Shown: positions 27,756 to 37,034 of the stretch, piece by piece | How positions within the stretch are numbered: position 1 is the stretch's first letter | How the letters are laid out: each line of letters opens with the position of its first letter | Origin: Myxococcota bacterium | Lineage (GTDB): Bacteria; Myxococcota_A; UBA796; UBA2385 | Direction: 5' to 3' | Assembly (NCBI GenBank): GCA_023150805.1 | Contig: JAKLKF010000017.1 | Location: 19,333-83,332, forward strand | DNA: 64,000 bases | Made by a program: the position numbers and the translations under genes | The notes under the pieces: model-generated | What the model was told of the DNA's origin: nothing | The model's database searches: none | Seen by the model: only the letters and a program-made list of their open reading frames with translations

Positions 27756-29542
27756 GGGCGCCTCCGCCGCCGGAGCAGGAGGGGCAGCAGCGGCAGGGCC
27801 AGGCCGCCCGCGGGGGCGGCGGCGCAGCCCACGGGCAGCTCGGCGGTGGGCTGCTGGGCGACGGGCAGCACCTCGAAGGTGCCGGTGGCCGCCTCGCCTG
27901 GACCCCAGCGGTCGACGGCGCGCACCGACCAGCCGACCACGTCCCCCGCGGCGACCTGGCCGGTCAGGTCCAGCGACGCCTCGTCCAGGGTCACGGTGCT
28001 CGCCTCCTCGCCGGTGCGCGCCCAGGTGAGCTCGTAGGACAGGCGGTCGCCGTCGGGATCCTCGGCCGCCCACTGCAAGAGCACCCGGTCCTCGGTGGCG
28101 CTGGCCACGGGGAAGGTCAGGGTCGGGGCCGGCGGGGGCTGGTCGGCGACAGCCAGGACGGCGGCGGCGGCGTTCACCCGCCCGCAGCCGTACCAGGGGC
28201 TCCAGCCCTGGTCGTCGTAGGCTCCGTCTTCACTGTCCACGTCGATGGGCTCGGCCGTCTCGCACAGGACCTGGCGCACCTGGGCGGCGGTCAGGCGGGG
28301 GTTGGCGGCGAGCATCAGCGCGGCGACGCCGCTGACGACGGGGGCCGAGGCGCTGGTGCCCGAGAAGGAGCCGACGTAGTCGCCGTCGCCCTCGTAGCTG
28401 CCGTAGCCCTGGTCTCCGGTCAGGTCGGTGGTCAGGATCGCGCCCGAGGGGCCGGTGAGGTCCACGCCGTCGCCGTAGCTGCTGTACCACTCGCGGTCGT
28501 CGTCCCCGTCGCTGGCGGCCACGCCGATCACCGCCTCGTGGGCCAGCAGCCCGTCGCCGCCGTTGTCGCAGGCGCCGTTGCCGGCGCTGAAGACCACGAC
28601 GGCGCCCAGGCCGCCGCGACCCTCCTCCTCGGCGTGGTCCAGGGCCTCCGCCACGGTGGCCCACAGCATGTAGGCCGAGCAGCCGTTGTCGAAGCCCCAG
28701 GAGTTGGACAGCACGGCGGCGCCGGCGTCCACGGCGTCGACCAGGGCGTCGTGCAGGTCCGAGGTGGTCGTGTCGCCGCCCAGCAGCCGCACCCCGTAGA
28801 CCTGGGCGTCGTAGGCCACGCCGGCCACGCCCACCCCGTTGTCGCCCACCGCGGCGGCGATGCCGGCGGCGCAGGTGCCGTGCGCGGCGTCGTCGTCGGC
28901 CGGGTCGGGGCTGGGGTCGGCGTCGCCGTCGACGAAGTCCCAGCCGTCGACCACGTCCAGGTCGGGGTGGTCGACCTGCACGCCGCCGTCGATCACGGCG
29001 ACGAGCAGGCCCGCGCCGGTGGTGACGGCCCAGGCGGCCTCGGCGTCGATGTCCACGCCGGCCGTCCAGCCGCCCTGGCCGCTGTTCTCCAGGTGCCACT
29101 GGCCCGACAGGTAGGGGTCGTCGGGCAGGGCCGTCGGGGCCGGCGAGAGCGCCAGGTCGGGGTGGGCCCACAGCACGTCGGGGCGCTGGCGGAGCTGGCG
29201 CGAGAGCGAGATCTCGTCGACGCCGTCGGCGACCTGGAGCAGGAGCTGGCGGCGGCTGCCCGCCAGCAGGCGGGAGGAGGCGACCTGGGGCAGGGCCGCG
29301 AGGGCCGCGAGGGCCGCGTCGTCGGTGGCCCGGACGATCAGCGCGCCGGTGCGGCGGGCCTGGGGACCCGGGGCGCCGGGGAGGGCCCGGCCCCGGGCGT
29401 CGCCGGGACGCAGGCGGCCGTCCTCTCCCAGCACGGCGATCTCGGGCCCGCGACCGGGGAAGAACCAGGCGGGCGCGGCGGCGGCGGCGGCAGCGCCGGG
29501 ACACAGCGACAGGGACAGGGCCAGCAGCAGGGGGATCGGCAT
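27752..29542 (-). CDS. S8 (subtilisin-like) serine protease with MYXO-CTERM-like C-terminal anchor
   Basis: Catalytic AVIDGGVQVDHPD, HGTCAAGI, SFSGTSASAPVVSG; C-terminus GCAAAPAGGLALPLLPLLLRRRRRP. Confidence 0.93.
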   Translation of the reverse strand: MPIPLLLALSLSLCPGAAAAAAAPAWFFPGRGPEIAVLGEDGRLRPGDARGRALPGAPGPQARRTGALIVRATDDAALAALAALPQVASSRLLAGSRRQLLLQVADGVDEISLSRQLRQRPDVLWAHPDLALSPAPTALPDDPYLSGQWHLENSGQGGWTAGVDIDAEAAWAVTTGAGLLVAVIDGGVQVDHPDLDVVDGWDFVDGDADPSPDPADDDAAHGTCAAGIAAAVGDNGVGVAGVAYDAQVYGVRLLGGDTTTSDLHDALVDAVDAGAAVLSNSWGFDNGCSAYMLWATVAEALDHAEEEGRGGLGAVVVFSAGNGACDNGGDGLLAHEAVIGVAASDGDDDREWYSSYGDGVDLTGPSGAILTTDLTGDQGYGSYEGDGDYVGSFSGTSASAPVVSGVAALMLAANPRLTAAQVRQVLCETAEPIDVDSEDGAYDDQGWSPWYGCGRVNAAAAVLAVADQPPPAPTLTFPVASATEDRVLLQWAAEDPDGDRLSYELTWARTGEEASTVTLDEASLDLTGQVAAGDVVGWSVRAVDRWGPGEAATGTFEVLPVAQQPTAELPVGCAAAPAGGLALPLLPLLLRRRRRP

Positions 29543-29577
29543 GGCGCCAACGTAGCGCACGGGGCTACCCTGCCGCC

Positions 29578-30972
29578 GTGACCCTCGCCGCCCTGCTGCT
29601 GTGGACCTCGCTCTCCCCCTTCGGCTGCGCCGACAAGGGCCAGGACACCGCCGCCTGGACGCCGCCGGGCTGCGGGGACGGCGTGCTCGTCGAGGGCGAG
29701 GCCTGCGACGACGGCGCCGCCAACAGCGACAGCGCCCCCGACGCCTGCCGGGCGGACTGCACCCTGCCCGGCTGCGGCGACGGGGTGGTCGACGGTGGAG
29801 AGGAGTGCGACGACGGTGGGCCCTGGGGCGGCGACGGCTGCACCCCCTCCTGCGCGGTCGAGCCCGGGCCCTTCGAGGTCGAGCCGAACCAGCCCTGGGA
29901 CGCCGCCGAGAGCTGGGCGGGCGAGGTCGTGTACGGCAGCCTCTCCGCCGGCGACGAGGACTGCTTCTCGCTGGCCCTGGCCGAGTGCGAGGCCCTCTCG
30001 GCCCGGCTGGTGGGCCCCTGCCCCGACCCGGCCACCCTGCGCCTGCACGACCCCTCGGGCGCGCAGGTCGCCGCCGGGCCTCCGGGGACCGACGGCTGCG
30101 CGGCGCTGGACCCGGCCGAGCACGAGGGCGCGCGCTTCGTGGCCGCGGGCCCGTGGACGGTCTGCGTCGAGGGGCTGCTGGGCGGCGAGGTGGCGGCCTG
30201 GGCGCTGGAGCTGGCGCCGGTGGCCGCGAAGGACGCCAGCTACAGCATCCCCGCGGGCGAGGACCCCGACGGCGATGGCCGGCCGGACCGCTGCGACGCC
30301 GACCGCGACGGCGACGGGCTGGCCAACGACGGCGACCTGTGCCCCGACGTGCCCGACGGGCCCGACACGCCGCCGCCGACCCCCGACGCCGACGGCTTCC
30401 TGCGCGCCTGGCTGGCGGTCGGCCCCTTCACGGGCACGACCAGCTCCGAGAGCTGCCGGCCCAGCGACGACATGCTGCTGGGCGAGGACGACGCGCTGGC
30501 CAGCCCGGTCCTGGGCGACGACGCCGGCGGCCTGCCCTGGCGCGCGCTGTGGAGCGAGGGCAGCCGGGTCGACCTGCTGGCGCCCTTCGGCACGGTCGAG
30601 CCACCGCGCGAGGCCTACCTGTTGACCTGGGTCCACAGCGCCTCGACGCGCGAGGCGACCCTGGCCCTGGGCCTGGACGACGGCGGCCGCGCCTGGCTGG
30701 GCGGGGTGCAGGTCCTGGACGTCAGCGCCTGCCAGGGCACCGTGGTCGACCAGTTCACGGCCGCGGTGACCCTGGTCGAAGGCTGGCAGCCCCTGCTGCT
30801 CAAGATCCGCGACCAGGGTGGCGAGTGGGGCGCCTACGTGCGCTTCCTGGACGGCGCGGGCGCGCCGATCACCGACCTCACCCTGTCCCTGTCGGCCGAC
30901 GGGGCGGGCGCGCCCGGCCAGACCGACCGGGACGGCGACGGCGTGGGCGACGCCTGCGACCCGGATCCGTGA
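29578..30972 (+). CDS. Cys-rich repeat (DUF4215/Myxococcus Cys-rich type) lipoprotein with thrombospondin-type-3-like segments
   Basis: CGDGVLVEGEACDDGAANSDSAPDACRADCTLPGCGDGVVDGGEECDDG; DPDGDGRPDRCDADRDGDGLANDGDLCPD; GTG start. Confidence 0.8.
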   Translation: MTLAALLLWTSLSPFGCADKGQDTAAWTPPGCGDGVLVEGEACDDGAANSDSAPDACRADCTLPGCGDGVVDGGEECDDGGPWGGDGCTPSCAVEPGPFEVEPNQPWDAAESWAGEVVYGSLSAGDEDCFSLALAECEALSARLVGPCPDPATLRLHDPSGAQVAAGPPGTDGCAALDPAEHEGARFVAAGPWTVCVEGLLGGEVAAWALELAPVAAKDASYSIPAGEDPDGDGRPDRCDADRDGDGLANDGDLCPDVPDGPDTPPPTPDADGFLRAWLAVGPFTGTTSSESCRPSDDMLLGEDDALASPVLGDDAGGLPWRALWSEGSRVDLLAPFGTVEPPREAYLLTWVHSASTREATLALGLDDGGRAWLGGVQVLDVSACQGTVVDQFTAAVTLVEGWQPLLLKIRDQGGEWGAYVRFLDGAGAPITDLTLSLSADGAGAPGQTDRDGDGVGDACDPDP

Positions 30973-31043
30973 GGCCCGGCCGGTGGGCCCAGGTGCGCCG
31001 CGTGGGCGCGTGCGCGGAGTAGGCTGACCGCCCTGGAGGTCCC

Positions 31044-32231
31044 GTGGAGGCGCTCGCGATGTTGCTGGCCGCCGGTGGCCAGTTCTTCTTCATCGGCGGC
31101 ATCGTCGCCCTCGTGGCCTGGCTGAGCCACCGCGCCCGCCAGCGTCAGAACGCCCGCTGGGCCGCGACCGCCGCGCGGGAGGGCCTGAACTTCACCCCCG
31201 GCGCCTTCATGACCGCGCCGCGGATGGACGGGCTGCGCGGGCCGGTCGGCGTGCTGGTCACGACCATCGCGCGCAGCGCCGGCAAGTCCAGCATCCCCTA
31301 CACCGTGGTCACCCTGCAGTGCCCGGTCGCGCTGCCGCCGGGCCTGCAGATCACGCGCGAGGGCGCGGGAGACGCGCTGGCCAAGCTCTTCGGCGGCCAG
31401 GACATCGAGCTGGGGGATCCGCTCTTGGACCCCAAGCTGCGGATCAAGGGCCTGGACCCCGAGGCGGTGCGCGAGGTGCTGGCCTGGCCGGCGGTGCGGG
31501 AGCGGCTCTACGTGCTGCTGCAGGCCAGCCAGCACAGCCGCGTCGAGGCCGGCCGGATCATCCTGGAGGAGCAGGGCAACAAGGACCTCCAGCTCGAGCG
31601 CAACCTGGCCGAGGGCGCGGCGCTGGCCGAGGCGCTGGCCGAGGCGGTGCAGGCGCCGTGGGCGGCGCTGGCGGCGCGCACCGGGCTGGTCCTGGAGGGC
31701 TCGGGCGGCGGCGTGGACCTGCGCGGCGAGATCGACGGGCTGCGCGTGGAGGCCCGCGCCCAGGTGGGGCGCGGCGACGCCGGGCCCCAGACGGTGGTGC
31801 GGATCACCCTGCCCGAGGGCCTGCCCCGCATGGGCATCAGCCTGTCCGAGCGGGGCGGCGAGAGCGGGGGCCTGCGCCTGGGAGACCCCGTGCTGGACGG
31901 GCTGGTCAAGGTCGAGGCGCGCGACGACCAGGCTGCCCGCGCGCTGCTGACCGGGCCCGCGGCCCAGGCCGCCGACCTGCACGGCAAGCTGCTGGCCGTG
32001 ATCCACGGCCGGCCGGGCAGCGTGCTCAGCGGCCGCGAGCTGCGCGTCCTGGGGCCGGGCGCCACCGCCGACCACGTGGGCGCGTTGATCGACGAGGGCC
32101 TGGCCCTGGCCCGCGCCCTGGTCGAGGTGGCCGGCCTGTCGCCGGTCGCCGAGGCCCCCCGCGCCCCGCAGGCCACCGACCGCCCCGACCCGCTGGCGGC
32201 CGCCGCGGCCCGGCTGCGGATGCGCTCGTGA
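31044..32231 (+). CDS. Hypothetical protein with N-terminal TM
   Basis: GTG start, TM QFFFIGGIVALVAWLS; no recognised domain. Confidence 0.6.
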   Translation: MEALAMLLAAGGQFFFIGGIVALVAWLSHRARQRQNARWAATAAREGLNFTPGAFMTAPRMDGLRGPVGVLVTTIARSAGKSSIPYTVVTLQCPVALPPGLQITREGAGDALAKLFGGQDIELGDPLLDPKLRIKGLDPEAVREVLAWPAVRERLYVLLQASQHSRVEAGRIILEEQGNKDLQLERNLAEGAALAEALAEAVQAPWAALAARTGLVLEGSGGGVDLRGEIDGLRVEARAQVGRGDAGPQTVVRITLPEGLPRMGISLSERGGESGGLRLGDPVLDGLVKVEARDDQAARALLTGPAAQAADLHGKLLAVIHGRPGSVLSGRELRVLGPGATADHVGALIDEGLALARALVEVAGLSPVAEAPRAPQATDRPDPLAAAAARLRMRS

Positions 32232-32770
32232 ACCCCCGCCCCACCTGGGTCGAGGCGCTGCCCGACGGCTGGCGCGCCGACCTGTCGGCTCGGCCGCGGG
32301 ACCGGCACATCGCCCTGGGCATCCTGGGGCTGGCCGCCGTCTGGACCGCCCTGAGCTGCGGCGGCGCCCTGGCGCTGCGGGGCGACGGCGGCGCGGCCTG
32401 GTGCAGCCTGGCGCTGTCGCCCCTGCTGTGGCTGCTCGGCGCCGCCATGGCGGTCGAGGGGCTGACCCGCCGGGAGCTGCGGCTACAAGGCGGCCACCTG
32501 CGGGAGACGGTCCACCGCCCCTGGGGCCGCCGCGTCGACGAGGTCGCGCTGGCCGGCCTGGAGGTCGAGGGCAGCCACGCCTTCAGCGGCAAGGGCGCGA
32601 CCACCTGCTGGCTGCGGCTCTACGCGCCGGGGCAGGCCAAGGCGCGCTTCACGGTGGTCCTGCCCGGCGGCCTGGCCCTGGCAGAGCGCACGGGGGCGGT
32701 GGCCGAGCTCTCGTGGATGGTCGACAGCCTGGCGCCCCTGTGCGTGGGCCGGCGGGTGGGCGGGGGCTGA
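32228..32770 (+). CDS. Hypothetical membrane protein
   Basis: GTG start overlapping previous stop (GTGA); two hydrophobic segments. Confidence 0.65.
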   Translation: MNPRPTWVEALPDGWRADLSARPRDRHIALGILGLAAVWTALSCGGALALRGDGGAAWCSLALSPLLWLLGAAMAVEGLTRRELRLQGGHLRETVHRPWGRRVDEVALAGLEVEGSHAFSGKGATTCWLRLYAPGQAKARFTVVLPGGLALAERTGAVAELSWMVDSLAPLCVGRRVGGG

Positions 32771-32794
32771 GAGGGTGGGGGCCGAGCAGGGGCC

Positions 32795-34555
32795 TCAGCC
32801 CGCGACCACCTGGTTCCGACCGCCGCGCTTGGCGGCGTACAGCGCGGCGTCGGCGCGGTCGATCACCACCTCCAGGGCCTCGCCGGGGCGGCGAAGGGTG
32901 GTGCCGATGCTCACGGTCACGCGCTGGTCCTGCAGCGGGCCGTCCAGCACCAGCGCCTGGACCTCCGCGCGCAGCCGCTCGGCCAACGCCGCGAGGCCCT
33001 GCGGGTCGAGCCCCACCGCGAACACGGCGATCTCCTCTCCGCCCAGCCGGATCGGCAGGTCGCCGGCCCGCGCCCGGTCGCGGACCGCCTGCCCCACCCG
33101 CCGCAGCACCGCGTCGCCCTGGACGTGGCCCCAGGTGTCGTTGACCCGCTTGAAGTGGTCGATGTCCAGCAGGGCGACCCCGACGTCACCGCCGGTCCCC
33201 CGGTCCTGGAGCTGGAACAGCCGATCGACCGCGTCGTGCATGTAGACCCGGGTGAACAGACCCGTCAGCGGGTCCCGGATGCTGCGCTCGTAGACCTCCT
33301 GGCGTCGTTGGTCCACTTCCCGGAGCACCATCTCGCGCTCGACCGCGATGTGCAGCGGCAGGGCGAGCTGCTCCACGATCAGGCCCAGCGCCTCCAGGTC
33401 GTCGGGGTCCTCCGACATGTCCAGGGACGCGACCGCGGCGATGGTGCCCCGCTCCGGCGTGAACAGAGGCAGCACCACCCGCAGCCCGCCGGGGGACCGC
33501 TCGATGGCGAAGCGCGTGTCCAGCACCGGCCCACCCGGCCCGTGGCGGCGCGCCCAGCCCGACGCGTCCAGGCCCAGGGCCCAGGCGTCGGGGTGCCCGG
33601 CGTCGGCGCGCTCGCCGCGGAACCGGGTCTCGGGCCGGAAGCACACCGCCTGGCCCCCCGCGTCGCGCGCCAGCAGGCGCAGGGAGGTCACGGGCAGGCT
33701 GCGCTGGATGACCTCCAGCAGGCGCCCGGCGATGTCCTGGAAGTCGCGGACCAGGCTCATCGCCTGGGTGATCTCCCGCAGGGTCGCGTTCAGCCGCGAC
33801 AGCCGCAGGATGTCGGTGTCCCGGTCGGCCAGCAGGTACAGGCCGCAGTCCAGGTGGCGGAGGCGCTCGAGCAGCGTGCGGGCCAGGGGCTCGCGCAGGA
33901 TCGACCCGTGCTGGGGCGCGATGGTCTGGAACGGGAGCCGGGCCAGGGTCGCCAGCGAGTAGTCCAGGATGTCTCGGCTGGGCATGTAGTGCTCGTGGAA
34001 GGAGCGCATGCGGTCGAAGTGGGACTCGTCCTCGGCGAACAGGTGGAAGTCGTCGTCGATAGCGCCGAACAGGTCCGAGGAGAACAGGACCCGCGCCTGC
34101 GGGTCGTAGGTGGCGATGGCGCCGGCGAAGTGGGCGTAGGGCGTGAAGACGAAGTGCAGCACGCGGTCCTCCAGCCGCAGGCTCCAGTCGTGCTGGTCCA
34201 CCAGCCAGAACGGCACGGGCAGGTCGTAGTGCTGCAGGAGCATCGCGCTGCGCCAGTGGGTCACGACCCGGGCGTCGGGGCGCCGCCAGGTGGCCAGGAT
34301 GTGGGGCAGGGCGGCCACGATGTCGGGGTCCTGGTGCTGGGCGACGAAGTACCGGACCTGGTCCATGGCCACGACCTGTTCGATCTTCGCCCGCGTCTTC
34401 TCCCAGGTCCGCATCGATCCCGGGTCGATCAGCACGGACTGGTCGCCCTGCTCCACCAGGTAGGCGTGACACTGGAAGGGATCTCCTTCCTGGACGTGGC
34501 CCACCCACCACACACGGGGGGCGAGCGCGATGGGGTGAGACAGGTCCGGCCGCAT
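32795..34555 (-). CDS. Diguanylate cyclase with N-terminal MBL-fold/ODP-like (di-iron) sensor domain
   Basis: QHQDPDIVAALP, YAHFAGAIATYD, SSDLFGA; GGDEF domain with IRLGGEEIAVF and I-site RAGD five residues upstream. Confidence 0.9.
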   Translation of the reverse strand: MRPDLSHPIALAPRVWWVGHVQEGDPFQCHAYLVEQGDQSVLIDPGSMRTWEKTRAKIEQVVAMDQVRYFVAQHQDPDIVAALPHILATWRRPDARVVTHWRSAMLLQHYDLPVPFWLVDQHDWSLRLEDRVLHFVFTPYAHFAGAIATYDPQARVLFSSDLFGAIDDDFHLFAEDESHFDRMRSFHEHYMPSRDILDYSLATLARLPFQTIAPQHGSILREPLARTLLERLRHLDCGLYLLADRDTDILRLSRLNATLREITQAMSLVRDFQDIAGRLLEVIQRSLPVTSLRLLARDAGGQAVCFRPETRFRGERADAGHPDAWALGLDASGWARRHGPGGPVLDTRFAIERSPGGLRVVLPLFTPERGTIAAVASLDMSEDPDDLEALGLIVEQLALPLHIAVEREMVLREVDQRRQEVYERSIRDPLTGLFTRVYMHDAVDRLFQLQDRGTGGDVGVALLDIDHFKRVNDTWGHVQGDAVLRRVGQAVRDRARAGDLPIRLGGEEIAVFAVGLDPQGLAALAERLRAEVQALVLDGPLQDQRVTVSIGTTLRRPGEALEVVIDRADAALYAAKRGGRNQVVAG

Positions 34556-34632
34556 GGACGCCTCCGCCGCTGGGCTCGCCACCGGCATCGGTCCGCGCCC
34601 GCCGCCGGTGCGTCACGAACGGTCACGGCGCC

Positions 34633-35994
34633 CTACTCGGCCAGCACCACCAGCAGGTACTCGCCGGCACGCGGGTCGCCGTCGTCGTCCACCCAGGTGT
34701 CCACCACCAGGTGCCAGGTGCCGGCGTCCAGCGTGCGGCGCACGTGCTGGTCGTCGCGCTCGACGCAGGCGTCGCCGTCGACCTCCTCGCCCAGCAGGTG
34801 CAGGTCGACGTCGACCTGGCCCCGGTCGAAGACCATGGCGCGCACCGTGGTCCGGCGATCCAGCTCCAGGCGGTAGACCACCTCGCGCCCGCCCTCGTCG
34901 GCGCTGGACCCGCAGCCGTCGTACCGGGCGATGAGCGCTTCGCCGGCCTCGCGGGTGTCGCGCAGGTCGGTGAACGGCAGCTCGGAGGGGACGCGCAGCG
35001 GGTCGGCGGCGGTGCCCAGGCCGACCAGGGGCGCCTGCGGCTCGTCGAAGGACTCGCCCTCCAGGGCGGCCCGCCGCAGGCGGTCCAGGCCGTCGAGCAC
35101 CAGCAGGTTGCGCACGTTGGCGCCGTGCTCCAGGCCGCTGTCGCCCAGCTTGCAGGCACCGCCCGCGTAGGGCTCCAGGTGCACGCCGTCGCTGTACAGG
35201 CCGTAGCCGTCGACCGCCCGCAGCCCGAGCTCCAGGTCGACCAGGGGCACCTGTCGCGCCTGGGCGATGCCGCGCACGACGGCGTTGTAGCGGGGGACCC
35301 AGGCGTCGGCGCCGGCGTCGTCCAGGCGCGGGGGGATGGTGACCAGCAGGGGGATCACCCCGGCGTCCAGGTGCCAGTCCACCAGGTCGAGCATGTCCTC
35401 GCCGAAGGACCAGATGGCGTCCTTCCAGGTGGCGGCCATGTGCATGTCGTTGGTGCCGTACTGGACGACGGCGAAGCGCGGCGAGAGGGCCGCGTCCTCC
35501 TGCTCCACGGGCGAGGGGTCGCCCGAGAGCGCCCAGGCGGCGGTCTGGCCGACCTCGGCGGCCTCGCTCTGCCGGTCCCAGGGCGTGCGGCTGCCGGCGT
35601 CGCCCGCCAGGAAGTGGTCGATGGTCTCCTGCAGCTCGTCGCGATCGCCCAGGTTGACGGCGTCGCCGGCGAAGCAGCCCAGCGCGTTGCTGTCGACCGT
35701 GATGCTGTCGCCCACCTTCATGAACACCCGCTTGGAGCGGCCCAGGGCGGCGTCGGACAGGGCGACCAGGTGGTCGCGCAGGGCGGGGGGGATGGGCGAC
35801 TGCAGGCGGTCGGCGGGGTAGCGCGCGGGGCCCTCGGCCGGGGTCGTCCCCGTCCCCCCGCCGTCGCCGCCTCCGGCGTCGGTGGCGGCACCGCCGGTGT
35901 CGCCGGTCGGATCGGTGCCCTCGCCCGGCCCGCGGCGGGGATCGGGAGCGGACGCCGTGCAGGCGAGGGCCAGGAGGATCGAGGCGCCGGTCAC
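34633..35994 (-). CDS. SGNH/GDSL hydrolase-like lipoprotein
   Basis: GTG start, lipobox LLALAC; KVGDSITVDS, QYGTNDMH, YSDGVHL blocks. Confidence 0.82.
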   Translation of the reverse strand: MTGASILLALACTASAPDPRRGPGEGTDPTGDTGGAATDAGGGDGGGTGTTPAEGPARYPADRLQSPIPPALRDHLVALSDAALGRSKRVFMKVGDSITVDSNALGCFAGDAVNLGDRDELQETIDHFLAGDAGSRTPWDRQSEAAEVGQTAAWALSGDPSPVEQEDAALSPRFAVVQYGTNDMHMAATWKDAIWSFGEDMLDLVDWHLDAGVIPLLVTIPPRLDDAGADAWVPRYNAVVRGIAQARQVPLVDLELGLRAVDGYGLYSDGVHLEPYAGGACKLGDSGLEHGANVRNLLVLDGLDRLRRAALEGESFDEPQAPLVGLGTAADPLRVPSELPFTDLRDTREAGEALIARYDGCGSSADEGGREVVYRLELDRRTTVRAMVFDRGQVDVDLHLLGEEVDGDACVERDDQHVRRTLDAGTWHLVVDTWVDDDGDPRAGEYLLVVLAE

Positions 35995-36956
35995 GGAGGG
36001 AAGACCTCCTCGACGGTGAAGTCGACCCAGAACAGGGCGGCGGTGTTCGGCACCTCCTCCAGCAGGGCGCGGCCGATGTCCCCGGGGGGATCGTCCAGGT
36101 CCGACCACCAGCCGCGGTCGGTCTCGTAGCCGTACTGGAAGGCCACGGGGGCGGGGGCGAAGGTGCGGCCCCAGTCGTCGAAGGTGGCGACCAGCGCGGA
36201 GAGCGACCCCACGTCCTGGCCGTCGTCGACGAAGAGCAGCCCCTCGCGCTCGGTCGGCGGCATCTTCTCGGGCAGCCAGTGCTTGAGGAACAGCGTGTGA
36301 TCGGCGTCGTAGGTGCGCAGCGCGTCGCGCCAGTCCGCCGCCTTGTCGTCGGTGACCGGCTTGCCGTCGTCGTAGGTGCGGAAGCGGAACCACTCGACGT
36401 CGACGCCGAAGCCGACGACGCTCTCGTGGTGGCCGTAGCGGTCCATGACCAGGGTGACGAGGTCCTCGACCGAGGCGTCGCCGGGCTCGACCTGGATCCA
36501 GATCTGCAGCCCGGCGGCGTCGAAGGCGTGGAGCGCGTCCTCGTTGGCGTCCTGGGAGGAGAAGCCGATGTCGTCCCAGCTCCCGCCGGGGGAGGGGAAG
36601 TTCAGGTAGCAGGTGCCGTCGTCGCCGGCGACGCCGACGATCCACACCCCGCCGGGGGCGGCGCCGTCGAAGCGGTCGGCCATGCCCTGCGCCACCTCGG
36701 TCCAGTAGGCCTCGTCGGACATGGCGTGCGCGCCGTAGGGCGAGGCGCGGAAGCCGCCGACCAGGGCGGCGGGCCCGTCCCCGCCCCCGTCGCCGGTCTC
36801 GCCCCCGTCGCCGGTCCCACCCCCGTCGCCGGTCTGGGGCCCGGGGGTGCCGGTGTCGGTGTCGGGCTGGTCGACGGGGCCCGCGCGACGGGGCTCGGGG
36901 TCGAGGCAGGCGGCGAGCAGCAGGGCGAGAGGCAGCGGGGCCAGGGGCAGCGGCAT
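35991..36956 (-). CDS. Lipoprotein, putative TIM-barrel glycosidase-like protein
   Basis: Lipobox ALLLAAC; TGDGGETGDGG linker; VVGFGVDVEWFRF and FQYGYETDRGWW suggest a sugar-active barrel; stop overlaps next gene (GTGA). Confidence 0.6.
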   Translation of the reverse strand: MPLPLAPLPLALLLAACLDPEPRRAGPVDQPDTDTGTPGPQTGDGGGTGDGGETGDGGGDGPAALVGGFRASPYGAHAMSDEAYWTEVAQGMADRFDGAAPGGVWIVGVAGDDGTCYLNFPSPGGSWDDIGFSSQDANEDALHAFDAAGLQIWIQVEPGDASVEDLVTLVMDRYGHHESVVGFGVDVEWFRFRTYDDGKPVTDDKAADWRDALRTYDADHTLFLKHWLPEKMPPTEREGLLFVDDGQDVGSLSALVATFDDWGRTFAPAPVAFQYGYETDRGWWSDLDDPPGDIGRALLEEVPNTAALFWVDFTVEEVFPP

Positions 36957-37034
36957 GGGGTCCTCGGGCTGGCACTCTTTTCGCAAGCCTCGTGCCACGC
37001 ACCTCCCCGGCACCCCCCTCCTCCTGGAGACCGC

